Notes: generated by a model from the sequence alone, not told the origin. Positions 1 through 10,966 are shown, counted from the first letter of the stretch. The stretch is 64,000 bases of DNA from Symsagittifera roscoffensis (GCF_963678635.1 NC_087066.1:48393129-48457128); one strand, 5' to 3'. Translations and numbers: made by a program.

Positions 1-1001
1 TTTGAATTAGTCACATAAATATTTAAAGTTAAGCTGAGGTTCACTTCGATTCAAATACAAAACTGAAACTAGGAGATTCTGAATTTTGTTTTTTTGATTG
101 TACCGGGTTTGCCCGTCTTCCTCTTGCATATCGCTAATATCAGCTGAGCGAGATTATGAATTTTCTGAGCTCCGTGTTTGCATGCTTGCCATATAATCTC
201 CACAATTGTATACAACAAATTTCTCTCGCTTGATATTTTTCTTAATAACATTATTGTTAACTGCTGATGTAAATTTTCAGTTATTAGAAGGTTTCGAAAT
301 AGTTCAAGGTTTAAATTTGACTTTTTCCCTAAAAAAAACTCGGTGTCCCTATTTTAATCTCCGCCTTGAAAAAAGACAGTTCGAATTCACAATTGAGCTG
401 TATAATGACTTTGAGCACTATTTTTTGGTAAAAATTTAAATTATTTTCCATAAGGCCGATTCCATGAATGATTTGACTGCTCTGTAAGGTCTATGAAAAT
501 ATTTTCTTTATAGAAAAAATTTGAAGAAATTTTCAGAATTTTTTTAGACATGCCTATAAATAGTGGTATGTCTATTTATAGCCCCGTCCACAAAATAGCC
601 CCGTCCACAATTGCGGTAAAATTCTACAACAAACTCAATTACTTAATTAATCAAAATTTTTGTTCATCATACAACCTTTCAAGTACTTTTTAAAAACTTT
701 ATTTCGTTATCGCGTATCAATTGACATAACGTTTACCCGGAGTCACTTAAGACGATTATGCAAAATCGATCACGCGTACTGACAAGAAGTACATTACAAT
801 CAATCAATTTTATACAGGTAAAAAGACAGGTAATACCATTGTTGTTTTTCACTTCACGAATTTTGAGTTTAGGCTGTTAAAGAGAGCTCACTCACCAAAT
901 CAAATTGATTGAACTAAAAAGAAACCCCGACCCGAGTCGACATTTTCAGCCCAGTTTCAAGCAAGATTTGGACGTTTTGAACATGTTTTTATGACGATTA
1001 C
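1..1001. other. AT-rich sequence with no recognised gene
   Basis: No reading frame here has recognisable protein motifs; open frames are short and rich in Phe, Leu and Lys, as expected of AT-rich noncoding DNA. The only local structure is a short direct repeat around 582-610, where the phrase 'atagccccgtccacaa' occurs twice in succession. Confidence 0.6.
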
Positions 1002-1110
1002 GCGGTTTTGAGCCGTTTTTTAGAGAATTGAGCGCACAAGCTTTGAGCAGCTTGAGTGCAATCTTCTGAAGAACTGCTCAAACCGTTCAAATCATGTGCG
1101 GTTTTTGAGC
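1002..1110. repeat. Inverted-repeat cluster (gcggttttgagc)
   Basis: The word 'gcggttttgagc' at 1002-1013 recurs as 'gcggtttttgagc' at 1098-1110, and its reverse complement 'gctcaaaccg' lies between them at 1076-1085. The middle copy can pair with either flanking copy, giving two alternative hairpins. Origin unknown; it may be the end of a decayed element. Confidence 0.5.
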
Positions 1111-1429
1111 GGGATCTCGGCTAGGAAAGGGAATCAGTAGAAGAGTCAATCCTTATTCTCGCAATTCCCAGAACCTGAAATAGTAAATCACATTCAAATG
1201 TTTTCTCGATGTCGATTTTGAAGTGACTTCTCACAAAGTCCAGTTCCAATTTGCTTTAGGGTTCAAATAAATGGGCATGGCTAAAATCAGAGTTTATAGA
1301 CAGATAGAATCCGAGGTTCAAAATACACTTGAAGTTCGATATTAAGCATCTGTCATTCCTTAACTGTTCACTAATTGTAGTTTGTGCTAAGATGTGTTTA
1401 TCCGACCCCGGATTAATCTTGCAGAGAAA

Positions 1430-1530
1430 ATCAGTACTGTTGCAGTACTGTTACATTTAAAAAAACAGTACTGATAAATCAGCATTGTACCAACACTGTT
1501 ACAGAGATAAATCAGCATTGTAACAGCACT
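1430..1530. repeat. Short palindromic repeats around cagtactg
   Basis: About 100 bp packed with variants of 'cagtactgtt' and 'cagcattgtaac', including the self-complementary core 'cagtactg'. It grades into imperfect 'cagcgc' repeats up to about 1615. No coding sense on either strand. Confidence 0.5.
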
Positions 1531-1662
1531 GAAAATTGCAAAAATAGCCTTAAAATGCAATAGAAATTCTGAAAAATCTCAAAAACAGCGCCAAAAATTG
1601 CAAATACAGCGCTGAAAGAATGAATTAAAATTACTTGCCGTTTTTTTTCCACCATAAAACAA

Positions 1663-1883
1663 CCTTTCCAGGCAAATCTAGTTGCTCAAGCTTTCTGATT
1701 ATCAAAGCTTATTCATTTCTATTTTATTTAGCATCAAAACTGCGTTTGCAGGCGGTTTTCAGCTGATTTTAGTTGTGGGGGTGAATCAAAATTTTGAAAA
1801 AAAATGTTTTGCCTTTTTTTTATCCAAAAGTTACCCTTTCCAGACTAAGATAATTGCTCAGGCCTTCTGACTATTAAAGCTTA
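1663..1883. repeat. Direct repeat pair about 172 bp apart
   Basis: Two blocks of about 49 bp, 1663-1711 and 1835-1883, share the frame 'cctttccag ... ttgctca ... ttctga ... aaagctta' at roughly 80 percent identity. This looks like an old tandem duplication of a segment of about 170 bp. Confidence 0.5.
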
Positions 1884-2514
1884 CGCGGGTTGGAATCGCA
1901 AGGCAATTCAGAAATTTATTATAGATTTTTTATTTTTGCATCCATATTATTCATTATCGACTAATATTTTTCCATCAAAAAAATTGTAATTCTAAGATTT
2001 TCCGAATCTTTTTTTAAAAAAACATACAAAACTATCGGTTTTCAAATTCAGTTATAAAATAATTAATAATTAGACTAATTATGATTAGAAAAAAGACAAA
2101 TGAAATCATAAAATCAAATTGCAAAGTGAAATTATAAAAAATCAATGAAAATGTGCGCATAACCAAAAATCATCAGAATAAAACACAGTGGAAAAAATTT
2201 CAGATGGTTATCAGTGTCAGATTACTGCAAAAAAAGCAGTCTTTAAACTCGGGTTTGCTCCCCGGTTGTTCCTTAATAACTAGAAGCTGCGGGGCTTAGA
2301 TGTCCCCACTGTAGTATCGATTAAAAACTAGAGCAAGACTTAGAACGACTAGTTTCCTTATTTCTGTACACTTCAGAGGCCTCATGCATAATAACGAAGC
2401 CATTACGAGGCCAAACTGTGCGTTCATTTCTCAACGATCGACATAATAATTTCCATCAAACATTTTTTATACCCCATTGAAGATATTGACTTTCTGAGTT
2501 CAAATGTAGGAAGA
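1884..2514. other. No recognised feature
   Basis: AT-rich sequence in which I recognise no gene, RNA or repeat boundary on either strand. Confidence 0.5.
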
Positions 2515-2870
2515 TATTTTACCTCCGATCATTTTTTGTAAAGTTCTGGGGGTTTGAAAATTGCCAATTTAGCCATGTTCTGGACTAAGTTATGCGCGCG
2601 TTAAAGAGTTTGTTCATATTGCTCAGAGCGTAACGCGAATTTTTTATGCGTGGCGAATTATCCCGCACAACAAAATAGTTCCAAATTGAATTGAGGCTAG
2701 CTAATTGTTGATCGTATTAATTTCGTACGAAACAAAGTTTTACAATTGATATTGTCCAAAATGTATAGATTTTCAATATTTTCTTTTCCCAAAAACTATT
2801 TGATATGAATTAAGGGACAGTCGGAACATTCAGGGCTTTGCCTTGATATATAAACAGTCTTGTTTACGTA
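2515..2870 (-). repeat. Dispersed repeat family R, copy 1
   Basis: Read on the minus strand this copy opens near the phrase 'cagggctt..ccgactgtccc', passes 'tgtgcgggataattcgcc' and ends in 'ccccagaactttacaaaaaatgatcgg'. The same order of phrases recurs at 2950-3166 (minus) and at 20752, 22014, 22490, 23513 and 26035 (plus). Full copies are about 350-370 bp. No coding potential is apparent; it behaves as a nonautonomous mobile repeat, but terminal repeats and target duplications could not be defined. Confidence 0.65.
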
Positions 2871-2949
2871 ATTCTGATTTTCGACTTCAAGATTTGGCGG
2901 TTTGTAGATATGATTGTTTGTTGAATATCCGCTGGCAATTTGTTTCAAT

Positions 2950-3166
2950 GCGCAAACTATCTGGCATTGCAAACATTATCCGCACTCATAATTATTCCAA
3001 AGTGAATTGAGACAAGCTAATTGGTTTTATTAATTCCATAAACGACTCAAATTTTAACACATATAATCAACCTAAAATTCGTAGTTTGTCAATATTTCAC
3101 TTACCAAAAACTATTCGAGACCAATTATTGGGCAGTAGGAACGTTCAGGGATTTGCCCTGATACCA
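2950..3166 (-). repeat. Dispersed repeat family R, copy 2 (truncated)
   Basis: Partial minus-strand copy directly after copy 1. It keeps the 'cagggcaaatccctgaacg' start and the 'aattcactttggaataatt' middle but lacks the 'ccccgtaacttt..aaaaaatgat' end. Confidence 0.6.
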
Positions 3167-3170
3167 GAAG

Positions 3171-3302
3171 TCTCAGCTCAAATACTGCCCTACTGACGTG
3201 AATTCTGTCTCAGCTTGTCTCAAACACTGCCCTCGTAATTTGAATTCAATCTCAGCTCTTCTCAAATACTGCTCTCTTGAATTAAAATCAATCTCAAATA
3301 GC
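3171..3302. repeat. Degenerate minisatellite, units of about 37-42 bp
   Basis: Three successive units start at about 3171, 3208 and 3250, each with 'tctcagct..tctcaaa.actgc.ct' followed by 'tgaattc.atct'. The array directly follows R copy 2. Confidence 0.6.
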
Positions 3303-3414
3303 CCTTTAACCCCAAATAAAGATTTCATTCGTTGACTGTGTTTCGAACAATCCCAAAAAATTGAACAAATTGAGTAAAATTTTCGGGTGATTGATACTAA
3401 AAGTTGACATACAC

Positions 3415-3620
3415 CGATTTAGTTAACCAATGTTTTAAGATTTGTTTGTGGATTCCGCTGATAATGGTTAAGTCCTTGCTTCTAATTTTTGCATTGCTAT
3501 AGATAACGATTCCTCTTCTACCTTTTAATTGTTTTAATTGCTCATATGCAAGTTCAGTTATGAATTGTTTAAAAACTTTGGCGGATTCCGCTTACATAGT
3601 TTACATTTATCAATTACAAA
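3415..3620 (+). repeat. Dispersed repeat family V, copy 1
   Basis: The segment beginning 'gatttagttaaccaatgttt' and running through 'gtggattccgctgataatgg' and 'gctatag' reappears diverged at 7385-7575. It carries the 'ggattccgct' word that also builds the 20-bp arrays at 5503-5575 and 32116-32350. 3621-3899 holds nothing I recognise. Confidence 0.5.
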
Positions 3621-3868
3621 TTTATCAATTAGTCTGAAAATGGCAACAGAACTTTTGTCTAATCTTTCAATTTAGTGTAAATTTGAACCGAAAATTACAA
3701 AGTTTAAAGCTTCTGGCGACAAAAGTTGAAATTTTACTTTGGAAAACATCACAGCTTAATAATAATTAAAAATAAAACGGTTTAAAATAATAAGAAGAAA
3801 ACGATACTAGTCATAAACATAAGAATGATCATAAAAACAATCAGAAACATCTTAATGATTTTGTAACT

Positions 3869-4109
3869 ATTAAATCAAAACACAAAAAGCGTTTTAGCAC
3901 CTGGAGTCACACTACTCTGGATCGCAGTACTAAACTTCAAAGCAATGAAGCGAATAACCCTCATGTCTACCCTCGCAGGGAATAGGGGATCTAGATTAAG
4001 CGTTGATAATATACGCAAGCTCAATAAGTTATTACAAAAAAGTATAGGTGTTTCGAATTTGCTCCAGCTTTCACTACATATTCAATGCAGAGTTTTCTTG
4101 GAAATTTAA
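3869..4109 (+). pseudogene. Possible hAT-type transposase C-terminal fragment
   Basis: A plus-strand frame stays open for about 80 codons to a TAA at 4107-4109. It contains a block of the type K-A-M-K-R-I-x-L-M-S-T-L-A-G-N-R followed by S-R-L-S-V-D-N-I-R-K-L. This resembles the C-terminal dimerisation region of hAT transposases, where an S-x-E-R-x-F-S segment precedes R-x-x-L and a helix. There is no plausible start codon, and downstream frames are broken, so if correct it is a relic. It matters because 8-bp target duplications of MITEs elsewhere in the window point to hAT-like mobilisation. The assignment rests on one short motif. Confidence 0.3.
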
Positions 4110-4764
4110 GAAAACGTTTGGTGAAATTTTGTTTAATCGATTGTACTGGTACCATAGTGAAGACTGCTACAAGAACCATTTCTCATTGAGAACAAACGCG
4201 TATACTGGCTGTTAAAAGTTTTGGGACAAAAATTGCTTTCTTACGAACTGACTGCGCCTCAGATAAAAAAAACTGGTTTACCCGACTTCGTTTATCTACA
4301 CGCCTATATTGTGGTGCTCATCAAAAACAAAGCTAAGACTACTGAGTTATGTTGGCACTGCGCTTAGACTTTCATAGAAGAAACATTGCTTCTCTATCGT
4401 GATTTTCCCTGAAAACTCAAACAAATCGAAGACTTGTCTAAAAATTGCTGTAGCTGCGACAAAAGAATTATCAAAAACTCTCAATCAATCTGCAACTCTT
4501 CCAGGATGCGCTTGAGCGGAATTAGAAGCAAATAGAGGAACAAAGTGCCAAACACGGAGCGAGCCACGTGGTACAGCCTATAGAGAATGTGAATACAAAT
4601 TGAAACACTTCCTATGGTTGAAACCTCCAGAAATCTTTATTTAGCCAGTGTCCAGCAATCACATCAGAATCAATCTATTTTTTTTTTTCAAATTTGAGAA
4701 GAATTGAGACAAATTTAATTTAAAATTTCAGTTCACCACTATGCAGTGTAAGGGAACGTTGAGG
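4110..4764. other. No recognised gene; somewhat coding-like composition
   Basis: Slightly higher GC and more mixed codons than the flanks, but all frames are interrupted. It may continue the transposase relic just upstream. Nothing assignable. Confidence 0.4.
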
Positions 4765-5395
4765 ACAGCAGTGTAAGCATTTTTTGCTAAATTTTTTTGA
4801 GCAATAAAAAATTTTATTTTGTTAGAAAAAAAATCATTCTTAACACAAACCACGTTGCTAGGTTTTAAATACCCATGGAACTATTTCAGGAAAATTTTGA
4901 AAAAAAAAATTGTTTCGATGGAAAAATGCTTTTTATAAAATTTTCATACATGAAAATTGTATGATAAGTATTTTTTACTAATTTTTTTGAGCAAAAAAAA
5001 ACTTTTTTTTCTTAGAAAAAAACTCATTGGTAACACAAACGACTTAAATAATTTTGAACCACCATTAAACTTTTTTAAAAATTATTTTGACAGTTTTACT
5101 TCGGCGAAACAAAAAAGCTTATTAAAATGGAAATTGTACGATAACACTTTTTTCTCGTTTTTTTTTTGTGTGAAAAGAACTCATTCCTAAAAAAAATGAC
5201 GTAATTAAGCTTAAAACACCCTAAAAACAGTTTCTAGGCTTTTTTGAAAATTTTAATATTGGTTGAAAAAAATGTTTATTATAAAATTTTCGTGAACGGA
5301 AATTGTACGATAAGCGTTTTTTCCATAGACTCCGTGAACGGAATTGTACGAAAAGCAATTTCGGTCTAGGGAGGTCAACCCGGGTTCTGTTGAAA
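4765..5395 (+). repeat. Tandem repeat family U, three to four diverged units
   Basis: Units begin near 4768, 4965 and 5142 with a fourth short one from 5312. Each runs from 'aagcattttttgctaattttt' through 'gaaaaaaactcatt..taacacaaacga' to 'aaaattttc.tg.acggaaattgtacgat'. Units are about 170-195 bp. The array closes on 'ggaggtcaacccgggtt', a phrase that also closes the related segment at 12030-12250. Confidence 0.6.
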
Positions 5396-5580
5396 GGCAA
5401 ATTTGAGGAATCCGTAGCAGTATTTGTGGAATCTGGAACAGTTTATGAAATGCGCAAACAAATATTAAAACATGTATAAAGTAAAATTGAGCAGTTACTC
5501 TAGGCGGAAAACGCAAATTGTAAGCGGAATCCGCAAAATGTTAGCGTAATCAGCAAATGGCAAGCGGAGTCCAGTTACAT
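5396..5580 (+). repeat. Degenerate 20-bp 'gcggaatccgc' array, copy 1
   Basis: At 5503-5575 three to four 20-bp units of the type 'aagcggaatccgcaaantgt' follow one another, preceded by loose 'ggaatcygna' words from 5405. The same 20-bp unit makes a longer array at 32116-32350. Confidence 0.6.
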
Positions 5581-6571
5581 TTAAACACTCAATTGACTGG
5601 GGAACGGCCTATTAGCAGGTGTGTCGTGATTGAGCACATTCTTCCTAAATTCACATTATGTTTTATTTAAGTTAAAATCAGATTTGCAAACTGAAACGTT
5701 TTTTTCTTCTTCAAAAAGACAAAGTTTTTTCCTCAATTTTTTTTCTGGGGAAACCAGTTTCAGATTAGTTTCAGCTTTAGCTTTACTTTTTGGATCAGTA
5801 ATACCCTAGAGATTGAGTCAGTTTTGACCAGAATTTAGATAAAACTAGTTTTGTTTCTGACGTTTTTGTACAATCTTTTAAGATCAGCAATAGTTGAGAA
5901 GAGACCGCGACGTCTTACCGACCTACAAAATATGCATTTTTACCCGATTCGATAAAAAAAAATTTGTTGACAGGTGTAATGACGCCGTTTAGTCTGATAA
6001 AAAGTCGGTCTTCTAAACAATTTAGCCCATAATTGAGCATTGCTGTTGCATTAGGTTTGCCAGCTAGCAATTATCAATCAATATTTTAGCACAACGGTTT
6101 AAGAAGTTCGGGTTGGAAAGCTAGATGATTACTATGCTCAAAAGTTTGAATCACAGGTTCCTCCCCATGGTTTACCTGTGAAGAAGTTGACGTTAATCCT
6201 GTTCTAAAATCAATGTTTCTAGGCAATTGTTTTATTTTACTCTCCCAATTTCCAATTTATTCCAAGAAAGATTTCATCAATTTTTTGGTTAATCATAAAA
6301 TTAATTGATGAAACTTAGTTAAAAATAAGTTCATTTATAAATTATAGCTCTTGAAAGTTCCCAGGGATAAATAAGCGGCGTCGGAATCGGAAGCCAAAAT
6401 TGAAATAAACTGAGTGGTTTAATACCAACATCCCAATTCTTAACGTATAGACTGCGGTTTGACCTGAACATCAGAAAAATTCAAGGGATATAGTAGTTAT
6501 AACACTTTAACGGCTGATCGTTCTGCAATTCTTTATTCGATAGCTATAGCTACTCTGCAAGCTTCTGGGTA
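5581..6571. other. No recognised feature
   Basis: AT-rich sequence with short frames only and no clear repeat structure. Confidence 0.5.
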
Positions 6572-7299
6572 CCCGTACCCAGGGGATTTTCTGTGCAAGA
6601 TCTGAAATTCTTGATTTTTTAGTCAAGTTGATTCTCAGATCTGAAATTGTTTAGATCATGATAAGAATTTACATATTCCAGATATGAAATTTGGATCTGA
6701 AATAAAAAGATTCAGATCTGAAATAACCTTGAAAAACAGAATTTCACACCTGAAATCAGATCTGAGAAATCCTTTGTTAATTTACAATTTATCCATTTCG
6801 AGCAAAAAATTGAGTTTTTAATTTTTGATGTTTCTGCAATACACAATTATGTTAAGGTTAACTAGCGGTAAAAAAAACTTCCGAATAATTTCACGAACAT
6901 TTTTTTTTAAATTAAATTTCTTGTTCATCTGTTTTAAAAAGTTTTCAAAAACTAAATTTTTGACGTTCATGCGCTACTTATGTGTTTTTAATGTTTGTCT
7001 CATGCTTGGGGAAGTAAAAATATTTTGGCAGTCAGCAACATGAGATTTTGCTGAGTAGCTGGTAGAAGCTAGCAAATAAAAAAAATCAAAAATAGCAACA
7101 ATTGAGTCAGAATTATTGATTTTTCAAATCTGAAATGACCAAGAAAAACTAAATTTCAGATCTGAAATAGATTTTTTCAGATCTGAAATAACCCAGAAAC
7201 ACAAAATTTCAGATCTGAAATAACCAATCCTTAAAATAACCAAACGTTATTTAAACATTTCACAACCTTTTTCAGATTTGAAAATTTACTGGGTACGGG
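6572..7299. mobile_element. TA-flanked inverted-repeat element with internal 'cagatctgaaat' subrepeats
   Basis: The ends are inverted repeats: CCCGTACCCAG at the left (from 6572) and CTGGGTACGGG at the right (to 7299), with weaker similarity continuing inward through 'attttc..aaatctgaaa'. Both ends are flanked by TA, the signature of Tc1/mariner-type insertion. The interior has no transposase and instead carries many copies of 'cagatctgaaat' in both orientations, clustered near each end (6600-6770 and 7120-7220). A nonautonomous element of about 728 bp is the best reading. A GGGTAC-CC-GTACCC hairpin straddles the left end. Confidence 0.65.
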
Positions 7300-7384
7300 T
7301 ATATCAAATGGTAAAACTAAATTCTTAAATCAAAATGGCCGTTTCAATAAAAAAAATATATACCTTTTTAATTTCTAAAAAGGA

Positions 7385-7575
7385 CTATTCACGAATTTAG
7401 TTAACCTATGATTTAAGACCTGTTCGTGGGATCCACTGAAAATGGCTAAGTGTATTTGTTCGTAAAATCCGCATTTTTTCCTGGCTATAGCTATTGTTAA
7501 AGCTGGATGTATCAATTTGCGGATTTCACTTACAATCTGCGGAACCTGCTTTCAATTTACAAACCGGGCTCATTG
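7385..7575 (+). repeat. Dispersed repeat family V, copy 2
   Basis: Diverged copy of the segment at 3415-3620, recognisable by 'gaatttagttaacctatgat', 'ggctaagt' and 'cctggctatagctattg', then 'gcggatttcacttacaatct'. 7576-7913 holds only an isolated 'atcttgttaactat' word near 7766 that matches the end of the neighbouring MITE. Confidence 0.5.
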
Positions 7576-7921
7576 TCGCCCGAAACTGATGCAAGTTAGA
7601 TAATTTTGTCCCACAAAAAATATAGATGGGTCACACAAAAACACAATAATCAAAGGCTCAACCATGTTTTCGAATTGAGGCCTAATTTTTTTTCTATTCA
7701 TCTTTGATTTTTAAGGACTCAACTATCATACTTGTACCCCGCAAAAATATCCACGTGTTTTGTTATGAATCTTGTTAACTATTTTCTATCTTCTTATGGT
7801 GTACCTTGAAACGAATCTACCCACCAGCATAAGAAGAACTTTTTTGCCGCATTATATTCGTATGTTTTATTTGTTTTTGTGTTTCTCAGAAACACTTTTT
7901 ATTGCATTATATTGGTTTGCG

Positions 7922-8215
7922 GGATCTTGTTAACTATACCCCCCCCCTATTTCGATTTTCAGAAATTCAGCTTTGGCGGCCATATTTTCAATAGCTTAAA
8001 ACACTTTTCAGAAAATATCTATATAAATTTTTTACGTGGGTATTACATAAAAAGTGAGTAATACAAATACGAACGCGCGAAAATGAAAACCCATTTCATT
8101 GTTGACATTTTTGAAATGCATATTTGATACAGAAATGTTTGTCAAAAATAATACCTGCATAGGGGGGGGGATAGTTATAGCAAGGTCCAAGAGGGGGAAA
8201 TCGTTAACAAGATCC
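7922..8215. mobile_element. 294-bp MITE with perfect 8-bp target duplication
   Basis: Terminal inverted repeats are GGATCTTGTTAAC at 7922-7934 and its exact complement at 8203-8215. A second, subterminal inverted pair contains C or G runs: 'actataccccccccctat' at left and 'ataggggggggggatagt' at right. The element is flanked on both sides by 'ggtttgcg' (7914-7921 and 8216-8223), a perfect 8-bp target-site duplication, which is typical of hAT-like elements. No protein is encoded; short frames inside are incidental. Confidence 0.85.
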
Positions 8216-8223
8216 GGTTTGCG

Positions 8224-9039
8224 TCCTTAAAATAACTTTCAGTCAAACATCCTTTTAGAAAGTTGGCCCCGTATCGCAAGAGGAGAAAAATATTCAACAA
8301 GATCCTCTGGTGTTATTTAAAGACTAGCAGACGTGACTCTCCTATGCAGAGACATAACTTTTTGGTCCCTGAACGTGCATGTAGTCTCATATTAAAGAAG
8401 TTTCTCATTATTTTTAATTGTGTAATTCTGTTTAAACAGGTACCTGAGATTTTCATTACTCTCAAAATTGTTACTGTTTTTATTTAGAAAATTGGGGTAC
8501 AAAAACAGCGGCATTTTTGGCTTTACCGATTTGCTTCCTTTCTGGGGCAACTTCGATCTAAAATGATCTAAAATTGCTGTTCTTAATTTATCTATTTTTC
8601 ACCCTGCAAAAAAGGTCTAAAATATCACTTAAAGCGTGAGAACCTAGAATTTTTTCTGCCGATCTTATTGATTTGTTAATTAAAAGAAGTTTGCAAAGAT
8701 AATTTTTTTGATTTTTTTGGATTATTTATTAATAATGAAAAATAATTTGTCGAGAGCAGATTTTAACATACTGCTTTGGACTTGAAACTAAAAAAACTTT
8801 TCCTGCCGCCATATTTCGCGAGCAAAGCATAGTCAGTTGTTTCGCTACTTTCCTCATCCCTGTTCGGCACTTCCTTAAATATATAGCCCAATTGTTACCT
8901 TTGCTACATACTCTTCAATCAAAAAAATGTATTTATTCAGATCATTTTTTCTAATTTTATAGCTTAAAGTTTGCTACGCAACTTTGGACAAAAAAGATGA
9001 AGCCTTTATGCAAAATAAGAAGCAAGTAAGGATAAAGTG
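8224..9039. other. No recognised feature
   Basis: AT-rich, with short frames only. A 74-codon plus-strand frame at 8263-8487 has no recognisable motif and runs into hydrophobic low-complexity sequence. Confidence 0.5.
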
Positions 9040-9440
9040 GGGACCTGGAGGTGGGTGTGGCAAGAAGTCCCCTTTTGTACTATTTTGAGATATCCATTTT
9101 TGGCTGACTGACCTTTAAATTTATTTAAAGACGCCTTCGGTGCCAAAATATACTAATTTTGAGGGGGGAGCACACGCCAAAAAAAAGACAATTTTGTGGT
9201 CAAAATTTTACAAAAAGTGCCTAAAAACGCCTTTTTTGGCCTGTTTTTTCAAAAGTTTCTTATTTGCCTGCGGCGACAAAAATTTGGTGAACATGGGGTC
9301 TTTATAGTGATTTGGGAGAGCTCAGAAAATCAATTTGGTCGTTAGGCAAAATTTTCGACAAAAAAAGTTGGAGAAAACTTTCGAATTGTTTTTGAAAATC
9401 TGCCCCTCCCCTCAAAAAAACCTAGAACCGCCCCTGAAAA
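9040..9440 (+). repeat. Dispersed repeat family S, copy 1 (uninterrupted)
   Basis: From 'gtccccttttgtactatttt' through 'gcctgcggcgacaaaaat', 'tagtgatttgg' and 'gaaaatctgcccctcccc' to 'gaaccgcccctgaa'. The same order of phrases occurs at 13845-14460, where a MITE interrupts it. 9441-9891 holds nothing I recognise. Confidence 0.7.
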
Positions 9441-9891
9441 TAATTCTTCATTTGTAATTCTGTTCGCATAATGACTTCACTTGGAAACAATTTATCATGG
9501 TTTTTATTATGGTTATTTTTGTTATAAAACTCGCTTTTATCATGCATGAGAGAGTTATGCATTAGTGTATCGGTTAGCTATACAGTGGATTCTCAGACTC
9601 TTACCATGAAGCAGCTTGATCTCATTTGAAACCTAATATTAAAGTAAAGCCAATATTCAGATAGAAAAAAACCAAACAACTCAGCTAAAATAAAAAAATT
9701 TTTAAAATATACATCACAATTTCATGAACACTTCATGCTAGACATATGTTTTATGATACTTAGTCAGAGAAACCTGGTTTAAAAGGTCTTTTTTTTTCTG
9801 CTGGTAAGCCTAAAAATTAAAATCCACTTTGAAACAAAAAATCAACGAAGTTTTTGTGCCAATTTTGTTTTCATAATCAACATGAAACCTA

Positions 9892-10048
9892 TTCAAGACA
9901 AGATGCTGATTGTATGTCTTAATTAGGCTCTTTGTTCACGGAAGTCAAATTTATTACTAATAAATAGTTCACAAGAAATTATGCCATTATTAAAAAAATT
10001 TACCACGTTTTGTGATAGTTAACGTGCGACAAGTTCATGTCATGAATA
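9892..10048 (-). repeat. Flanking direct repeat of the BEL/Pao relic, lower-coordinate copy
   Basis: 157 bp, from 'ttcaagacaagatgctgatt' to 'ttcatgtcatgaata', repeated in the same orientation at 10809-10966 with roughly 85-90 percent identity. The pair brackets the BEL/Pao integrase remnant, so they are candidate LTR fragments, this one being the 3' copy for a minus-strand element. The GA-rich tract beside it (10050-10090) lies on the wrong strand for a polypurine tract of such an element, which weakens the LTR reading. Confidence 0.55.
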
Positions 10049-10135
10049 TCCTCGGGGGAGGGAGATCTTATTTAGATCCGAAGGGGATGGGGTTGAGCCC
10101 AGTTTTTTTGTTGTTGTAGTACAATTGAAGTAGTT

Positions 10136-10790
10136 TTAAATGTCCTTTTTTGGGGATACGAGAGCAAGTTTCACCGCTGGCCTCGTTAAAGTACCTAGGG
10201 CTGTTTTCAGTTTACACGAGCGTGCGATACCATCCGAGTCGGTAAAAACTTCTAGCACTCGACCCAGTGGCCAGATGCCTCTTGGTGTAAAGTCCTCAAG
10301 TATCCACACTAGGTCATCTTTTTCGAGTGGTTCCTCGGGTTGAGTCCATTTAATCTTTCTGATGAGAGTCGGAGTGTACTCTGTAAGTAGACGCCTCCAG
10401 AAGCGGTCAAGTCTATCTTTTGCTCGCTTCCAGGACTTGTTGGACATTTTACTGGTAGATGCTTCGGCTGCTGCTGGAGAAGGCTGCTGCTGGAGCGAAG
10501 ACGATTGTACGACAAATTAGGAAGTGGTTGGGTGTCAGTGGAAGGTCGTCGTCAAGCTCAAAACTGACATGCGTTAGCGGACGTGAGTTGAGGATTGCCT
10601 CAGTCTCGGATACGATAGTAGCAAATAGATCTCTTGATAGTCGATCAGAACCGAGATTTAGTAAGAATGCTCGTTTTATCATTGAGACGAGTCGCTACCA
10701 CACGCCGCCAAAATGGGGGGCAGCCGGAAGATTTGGGGCCATTCGACATTGTGGATTTGTAGCGTTTCAGTTAGGATGGTTTCGTTAAAT
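10136..10790 (-). pseudogene. BEL/Pao retrotransposon integrase relic (core C-terminus plus DUF5641-like end)
   Basis: Read on the minus strand from about 10790, the frame gives the end of an integrase core: a P-H-F-G-G-V-W motif, then R-L-V-x-x-I-K-R-A-F, then E-A-I-L-N-S-R-P-L-T and L-T-P-N-H-F-L. The order and spacing are those of BEL/Pao integrases. A second frame, 10447-10136, gives the C-terminal domain with F-W-R-R-L, D-L-V-W-I-L, a W-P-L-G-R-V motif, a D-G-x-x-R segment and a final T-R-P-A-V-K-L. Breaks: an in-frame TAG where the family has Glu after G-G-V-W, a frameshift just upstream in the C run at about 10717-10722, and another between the two frames near 10450. gag, protease and reverse transcriptase are absent. 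A decayed fragment, not a functional gene. Confidence 0.85.
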
Positions 10791-10808
10791 TTCGTGTCGT
10801 CGTAGATA

Positions 10809-10966
10809 TTCAAGACAAGATGCTGATTATATTTCTTAAATAGTCTCTTTGTTCACAGAAGTCAAATTTATTACCAATATTTAGTTCACAAGAAATCAAG
10901 CCATTATTAAAAAATTTTTACAGCGTTTTGTGATAAATAACGTTAGACAAATTCATGTCATGAATA
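10809..10966 (-). repeat. Flanking direct repeat of the BEL/Pao relic, higher-coordinate copy
   Basis: Second copy of the 157-bp repeat. It sits about 20 bp from the first integrase-coding remnant, leaving no room for a primer-binding site, gag or reverse transcriptase. If these are LTRs, almost the whole interior was lost. 10967-11355 contains no feature I can name. Confidence 0.55.
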
